Positions 61,401 through 64,000 of a stretch of 64,000 bases of DNA are shown here, piece by piece. Origin of the DNA: Bugula neritina (lineage: Eukaryota; Bryozoa; Gymnolaemata; Cheilostomatida; Bugulidae). Within the stretch, counting starts at the first letter, position 1; each line of letters opens with the position of its first letter. The notes under the pieces were generated by a model, which was not told the DNA's origin, ran no database searches, and saw only the letters and a list, made by a program, of their open reading frames with translations. The DNA is taken from the NCBI GenBank assembly GCA_964035545.1, contig OZ037767.1, forward strand, positions 23,293,128 through 23,357,127. Reading direction: 5' to 3'. Both the position numbers and the translations under genes were made by a program.

Positions 61401-63634
61401 TGTAATGAGTACGCTCAGTCTGATAGTCAGCCTCAGTTTGTCAGCGAGGATCCCAGAGACTGTACTTACTATATATCCTGGCCACGGCGAGATCTGTGCC
61501 CGCATCGTCCGGTACTATAATATACCAGCTCTACTTGTGTGTAGTGTATATACCTAGCAGTTGGATAATCTATTAGTTATACTTATATATATAGTGTATA
61601 TAATATTTATTTAGTAATGTATTAGTAATACCTGTTTGTGTAGTGAATATCATATTTAGTTGGTAATATAAATTAGTTAGACTTGTATATGTAGTGACTA
61701 GTGAATATAATATTTATTCAGTGATATTTTAGTTATGCATACATTTGCGTAACGAATATAATGTTTAGTTTGTAATACCTGTACATCTACGTATAATTTA
61801 TAGAATAAAGTGTTGGTTGCATATAATAATTCACTCTTTTCTTTTAGATGCCGTGCCGAGTAACGATGAATGGGGAGTTGTTTGACCTTTCATCTCTGAA
61901 CAGAGCGGATAAAGATTACTTCACATACGCTACAGTTAGCAGTAGTGTAGATAAGAAGTATCAAGGCAAATATTACCAACTATCTGTATGCAGTGCCGCA
62001 CCCTCTAAGAACTTCAAATGTGCAGGAGCTGCCGTGTGTGAGGTGACGGAGAAGGATTCTGAACACGTCATACACAAGGTAGGCATATCTTAGTAACAGT
62101 TTATGTGGTAGCAGCAGTATATGTAGCTGCAGCAGTAGATGGAAGAGTACGTTATGGATGGCTACTCTGTGTGTTGTAGAGCCTGGGATATCCCGATGAT
62201 TCCCCTACAGTCACTGGAAACCCTCAACACATTGAGATTGTATATCCCACTCAAACATACTGCGATGACAAGAAGTCAAAGATTCGTTCGGTGATAAAGT
62301 TTACTTGTGGAAGTGGCATGGTGAGTTCCCGAGTATTATATACCAGCACTATCCTAGTTATTCACTTTGGCTATCTTTTTAATATGTCTTGAAATTGACA
62401 CATAATATACTTTAAGTAAACTGCACCATGTATGGAGTACACTATAACTTTAGTATACTGTAAGTGTAATATACTCTAAGTGTAATATACTGTAAGTGTA
62501 ATATACTGTAAGTGTAATATACTGTAAGTGTAATATACTGTAAGTGTAATATACTGTAAGTGTAATATACTGTAAGTGTAGTATACTGTAAGTGTAGTAT
62601 ACTGTGAGTATAGTACATTGTAATTATAGTATACTGTAAATGTAGTATAGTGTAAGTAAAGTATACTGTAAATGTAGTATAGTGTAAGTAAAGTACACTG
62701 TATGTATAGTATAGTGTAGGTATAGTATACAATCAAACAAATCTACATGACGTGCCTTTATTCATGGTTTATACAGTAACATCCCTATTCACTGCCTTGC
62801 AGAATGATCCGGAACTGGTGTCATCTGATGGATGCACGTATGAATTCAAGTGGGAGACCTCCCTGGTCTGTCCCCACACCTCTAAACCCACTCCAACCAC
62901 TGGCTGCTTCTTCACCAAACCTTCCATTAACAAGATTGTTGATCTCTCCATCTTCACTAAAAAACTTTACAAGGTAATCATGTTACACCACACGTTTCAC
63001 TAGTTACAAGTTAATCATGTCACGTTTCACTAGTTACATGGTAACTATGTCACATGTCACGCCTCACTAGTTGCAAGGTAGCTATGTCACTTGTCACGCT
63101 TCAATAGTTACAAGGTAACTATGCCAGCTGCATTGGCTCATAATATTAGAGTTGTTATCATGTCTGTTGTTAGTATTGAAACATATAGTTAGGTGTTTGA
63201 AACAGGAAATTTAAATTTGATATATAAACTGAGTGGCAAATAAGCAGCTTTTTGGGTTAATTATCTACTTGTGAAGTGCTAATAGAGTAAATAATATTCT
63301 CCGGAATATTATTTACCCATCAGCTACCCTTTTGTGATATTAGAGTTATAATCTCTATCAAAACATTATCCTAAGATTATGTCAATCATTGCACACTTAC
63401 ATCTGTACATTCACGTGACCAGATGTTATTTGATATTGAAGGCAGGGAACTACAGCATCAAGGTCTGTTCCAGCCTATCAGAAAGTGAGTTAAGTGGTTG
63501 TTCAGCTGGTACTGCTGTCTGTAAGGGGGCCGTATCATCCGGCAGCGCGACTGACTATAAAATATATGAAGAGTTTGGTAACATCAGGCTGGAATATGAC
63601 AATGGGCAATCCTGTCGAGAAGATGACAGCAGCT
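34764..63634 (+). CDS. IGF2R: Cation-independent mannose-6-phosphate receptor-like protein, exons 1-30 (3' incomplete)
   Basis: Type I sorting receptor family; in vertebrates it carries mannose-6-phosphate-tagged hydrolases to lysosomes. Exons: 34764-34888, 35305-35408, 35721-35839, 36262-36502, 36957-37123, 37845-38004, 38426-38612, 38982-39085, 40158-40296, 40657-40810, 41114-41275, 41381-41578, 42398-42533, 42854-43028, 46597-46706, 47343-47459, 48223-48380, 48783-48863, 49315-49438, 57205-57267, 58042-58195, 58567-58758, 59181-59337, 59757-59874, 60399-60597, 61298-61511, 61848-62078, 62180-62320, 62803-62973, 63442-63634. They sum to 4594 nt (1531 codons plus one base), all phases agreeing. 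The start ATG precedes a signal peptide (IVVELLVVLLCVW). The rest is Cys-rich MRH repeats with the pattern YDFSSL, then an INIC-like strand, AVC, LEYDNG..C, and W.T..AC. At least ten repeat ends are seen: FEWKSHIAC, IDWYTMDAC, FVWRTRYAC, YTWFTPAAC, EVNTTLAC, ILWHTPKAC, VSTPYVC, ESPAAC, ISWPRRDLC, FKWETSLVC. Vertebrates have 15, so the remaining repeats, membrane segment and tail lie to the right. A GPCR gene lies in intron 19. Confidence 0.93.
37222..37478. mobile_element. MITE in CI-MPR intron 5
   Basis: About 257 bp bounded by inverted repeats of about 30 bp, left CCCCTCATTCACACTCACCG, right CCCCCTTATTCACACTCACC read on the other strand, both followed by GTA.CGTAGG. The target duplication was not resolved. 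Confidence 0.75.
38033..38366. repeat. ACT/GCT trinucleotide array in CI-MPR intron 6
   Basis: About 110 imperfect triplets beginning 28 nt after the exon 6 donor and ending 60 nt before exon 7, filling almost the whole 421-nt intron. It gives long fortuitous poly-Thr/Ala, poly-Leu and poly-Val frames. In the gene's own frame the intron hits a stop (GAG TAA) at once. Confidence 0.95.
38815..38960. repeat. (GT/AT)n microsatellite
   Basis: Mixed TGTGTG, TATATA and TGTATG units in CI-MPR intron 7, ending about 20 nt upstream of the exon 8 acceptor. Confidence 0.9.
39086..40157. other. CI-MPR intron 8
   Basis: 1072-nt intron. It has a diverged minisatellite with GAACAATGTAGAATATATTAT units at 39590-39770. 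Nothing else recognised. Confidence 0.6.
41555..42034. repeat. 38-bp minisatellite built from the exon 12/intron 12 boundary
   Basis: Twelve copies of a 38-bp unit lie at 41579-42034 (exactly 456 bp), each starting GTGAGTTAGTG and ending CACAGTATAAG. The last 24 nt of exon 12 (41555-41578) match the end of the unit, so the array is a tandem duplication across the splice donor, and every copy keeps an intact TATAAG|GTGAGT site. Units differ by a few transitions. Confidence 0.95.
42561..42756. repeat. AGT/AGC trinucleotide array
   Basis: Imperfect GTAGTAGTAGCAGTAG-type triplets in CI-MPR intron 13, starting 28 nt after the exon 13 donor and ending about 97 nt before exon 14. On the other strand it is the same ACT/GCT composition as the intron 6 array. 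Confidence 0.9.
43029..46596. other. CI-MPR intron 14, mostly a 3.1-kb inverted-repeat-bounded block
   Basis: A 3568-nt intron, far longer than its neighbours. Nearly all of it lies between the inverted repeats at 43117 and 46258. It holds a low-complexity island at 43730-44350 and small open frames at 44750-44822 and 45070-45255. Confidence 0.6.
43117..46258. mobile_element. Putative 3.1-kb DNA transposon remnant
   Basis: Ends TGTGACCAGTCGCGACAAAA (left) and, read from the right on the other strand, TGTGACCTGGCACCACAAAA, matching at about 24 of 31 positions and flanked by TA on each side. There is no intact transposase. Short open frames remain inside, for example IDNRWVDWQNRCQVAA near 45125-45175 preceded by an acceptor-like 'acttgcag', and KWAYESIGVKTYTYTTL near 44753. 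These may be relics. The TIRs are diverged, so the element is older than the MITEs elsewhere, or the match is partly chance. Confidence 0.5.
48600..48760 (+). mobile_element. SINE-like body fragment
   Basis: Shares AAACCCTTTCCAC, TTTCTCA, GATAGTGGCCATAAA and GTGAGTTTT, in order and spacing, with the body of the element at 20000-20246. The tRNA-like head is absent, so this is a 5'-truncated copy. It lies in CI-MPR intron 17, just upstream of exon 18. Confidence 0.6.
49439..52225. other. CI-MPR intron 19, part upstream of the nested GPCR
   Basis: A TATATACACATATATGTTGT-like repeat fills 49440-49690. The remainder is AT-rich with no supported exon. The GPCR promoter, and possibly a 5' UTR exon spliced at 'atttgtag' (52210), should lie in the last part. 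Confidence 0.55.
52226..56480 (+). CDS. Class A (rhodopsin-like) G-protein-coupled receptor, complete, nested in CI-MPR intron 19
   Basis: Exons 52226-52386, 53180-53371, 54083-54230, 54606-54753, 55644-55820, 56206-56480; 1101 nt, 366 residues plus TAG, all phases agreeing. The N-terminus is short with one glycosylation sequon (Asn4). TM1 has GN (37-38, AAIGNFLVM), TM2 NLSLVDF (61-67), a Cys at 93 before TM3, TM3 ends AVYRY (115-119), TM4 has ASWLSALSISA, a Cys at 168 opens the part of ECL2 before TM5 (CGPSYPIDV), TM6 has CWTP (248-251), and TM7 has NSAINPFIY (283-291). The D/E-R-Y motif is Tyr-Arg-Tyr, with the key Arg kept. The cytoplasmic tail has a Cys pair after TM7 (LICGCVN), a possible palmitoylation site, and Ser-rich stretches. 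The ligand is unknown; the sequence does not let me choose between amine-, melatonin- and orphan-type groups. AATAAA lies at 56930. Confidence 0.93.
52436..52655. repeat. GTAGCTGTAGTAGGTATACATGTAT minisatellite
   Basis: Imperfect copies of GTAGGTATACATGTATCT and GTAGCTGTAGTAGGG units in GPCR intron 1, starting about 50 nt after the exon 1 donor. Confidence 0.85.
54921..55183. repeat. 17-bp minisatellite GTAGTACTAGTAACTTG
   Basis: About 15 tandem copies in GPCR intron 4 with very few substitutions. Each unit contains the palindromes AGTACT and ACTAGT. Confidence 0.95.
56481..57204. other. GPCR 3' UTR and remainder of CI-MPR intron 19
   Basis: AATAAA at 56930-56935, about 450 nt after the GPCR stop, is the likely poly(A) signal. 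The rest runs to the CI-MPR exon 20 acceptor, 'tttttacag', at 57204. No other gene seen. Confidence 0.6.
56930..56935 (+). terminator. Likely poly(A) signal of the nested GPCR
   Basis: Canonical AATAAA within an AT-rich stretch downstream of the GPCR stop codon. If used, it ends the GPCR transcript inside the CI-MPR intron. The CI-MPR primary transcript must ignore it. Confidence 0.5.
57205..63634 (+). CDS. IGF2R: CI-MPR exons 20-30 (rest of MRH repeat 7 to part of repeat 11)
   Basis: Exon 20 (63 nt, GELKKESLYSEEGGIKLKY) supplies the LxY-type strand expected directly after exon 19 and takes up its phase-1 reading frame. This shows the receptor gene spans the GPCR gene rather than ending before it. 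Later exons continue the pattern: TFDLSSLTL (exon 22), LYLQYDNGDKC (exon 23), LFDLSSLNRADK (exon 27), IRLEYDNGQSC (exon 30). Exon 22 uses donor CA|GTAAGT. The last donor in view is at 63635 (GTGAGT, phase 1), so more exons follow. Confidence 0.9.
57268..58041. other. CI-MPR intron 20
   Basis: 774-nt AT-rich intron. A small hairpin, CATGAAGCCAT/ATGGTTTCATG, lies near 57748-57775. No coding signal. Confidence 0.5.
58353..58393. repeat. Hairpin with 12-bp arms in CI-MPR intron 21
   Basis: TTTCATTCGATG and CATCGAATGAAA are perfect inverted repeats separated by about 15 nt. The stretch around them is slightly more GC-rich than the rest of the intron and may be a decayed short element. Confidence 0.6.
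60126..60321. mobile_element. Short Tc1/mariner-type MITE in CI-MPR intron 24
   Basis: About 195 bp with inverted ends CAGTGCTCCCTCTGTATCTC and CATTGCTCCCTCCATATCTC, flanked by TA. The CAGT-start TIR and TA target match the mariner/pogo pattern. Confidence 0.78.
60612..61083. repeat. TACACTGTATACTCTGTC minisatellite
   Basis: Roughly 470 bp of TCTACTCTG, TATACACTA and TCTACACTG 9-mers in CI-MPR intron 25, starting 14 nt after the exon 25 donor. It is open on the plus strand as Tyr-Ser/Thr-Val repeats by composition only. Confidence 0.95.
62450..62728. repeat. 16-bp minisatellite GTAAGTGTAATATACT
   Basis: About 17 copies in CI-MPR intron 28. The first nine are nearly identical and the later ones diverge. 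Most units contain GTAAGT, a perfect 5' splice-site hexamer. Confidence 0.92.
63286..63315. repeat. Perfect hairpin in CI-MPR intron 29
   Basis: Arms GTAAATAATATTC and GAATATTATTTAC (13 bp) around a TCCG loop. It is about 125 nt upstream of exon 30. Confidence 0.7.
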
Positions 63635-64000
63635 GTGAGTATTCTCTCTAAACTAGCATCTTGAAGTGTAATCATGCACTGACCGTCAGTGGTCGGGCAT
63701 GGAAACACAACCTTGTGCATTGCAAATTACAAGTCTCCCATTAAATTTGCATCGGTTACAATTTTTAATCCCATCTAAACTAGTAGCCTGGTTCTGTCAC
63801 AGTTTACAAACATCTTATTCTAGTTGATATCTCATAGGTTTCTGTCTTAACCAATTGATGTTTACTTTGGGTGGCAATAACTCTCTGCATAACATGCTAG
63901 GAGGAATATTCTTCTGATTTCCTGAAAAGCTGTTGCAGGACAAACATGTCTATAGTATAGTAACCCTTAGAGATAATCTAGCTCTGTGAGCCCAAGATAA

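Overview
The window is nuclear DNA of an animal. Its genes are split by many short GT-AG introns, it is AT-rich, and it is full of microsatellites, minisatellites, short inverted-repeat (MITE-like) elements and tRNA-derived SINE-like pieces. Dystrophin, a multi-repeat cation-independent mannose-6-phosphate receptor and a class A GPCR point to a metazoan, most likely a marine invertebrate. The sequence alone does not fix the phylum. All exon models here were built by eye from splice sites, reading-frame phase and family resemblance.

Layout. (1) 593-16870, minus strand: first 21 coding exons of a dystrophin/utrophin orthologue. They encode tandem CH domains, a Ser/Thr-rich hinge and about six spectrin repeats, and the gene runs off the left edge. 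(2) 16871-21545: no convincing gene; holds one low-complexity palindromic island and a SINE-like element. (3) 21546-22384, plus: candidate two-exon gene for a 62-residue orphan protein. (4) 23665-26574, plus: last five exons of an NHL-repeat beta-propeller protein; its 5' end was not found. (5) 27447-30452, minus: complete five-exon YRDC (threonylcarbamoyl-AMP synthase), with a TTAA-flanked MITE in intron 1. (6) 30453-34763: intergenic, with low-complexity islands. (7) 34764-63634 and beyond, plus: 30 exons of a CI-MPR/IGF2R-like receptor with at least ten MRH repeats. (8) 52226-56480, plus: a complete six-exon class A GPCR lying inside intron 19 of the CI-MPR gene on the same strand.

Reading-frame phases agree across every junction of the dystrophin, YRDC, CI-MPR and GPCR models: 3132 nt, 897 nt, 4594 nt and 1101 nt of coding sequence respectively.

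The genes do not form a pathway. Dystrophin links actin to the membrane, YRDC makes the precursor of tRNA t6A, CI-MPR sorts lysosomal hydrolases, and the GPCR is a surface receptor. The most unusual structures are the nested GPCR, a 38-bp minisatellite that copies the CI-MPR exon 12 splice donor twelve times, a MITE with a perfect 38-bp hairpin inserted 21 nt from a dystrophin exon, a 3.1-kb inverted-repeat-bounded block in a CI-MPR intron, and recurrent islands of palindromic triplet sequence.
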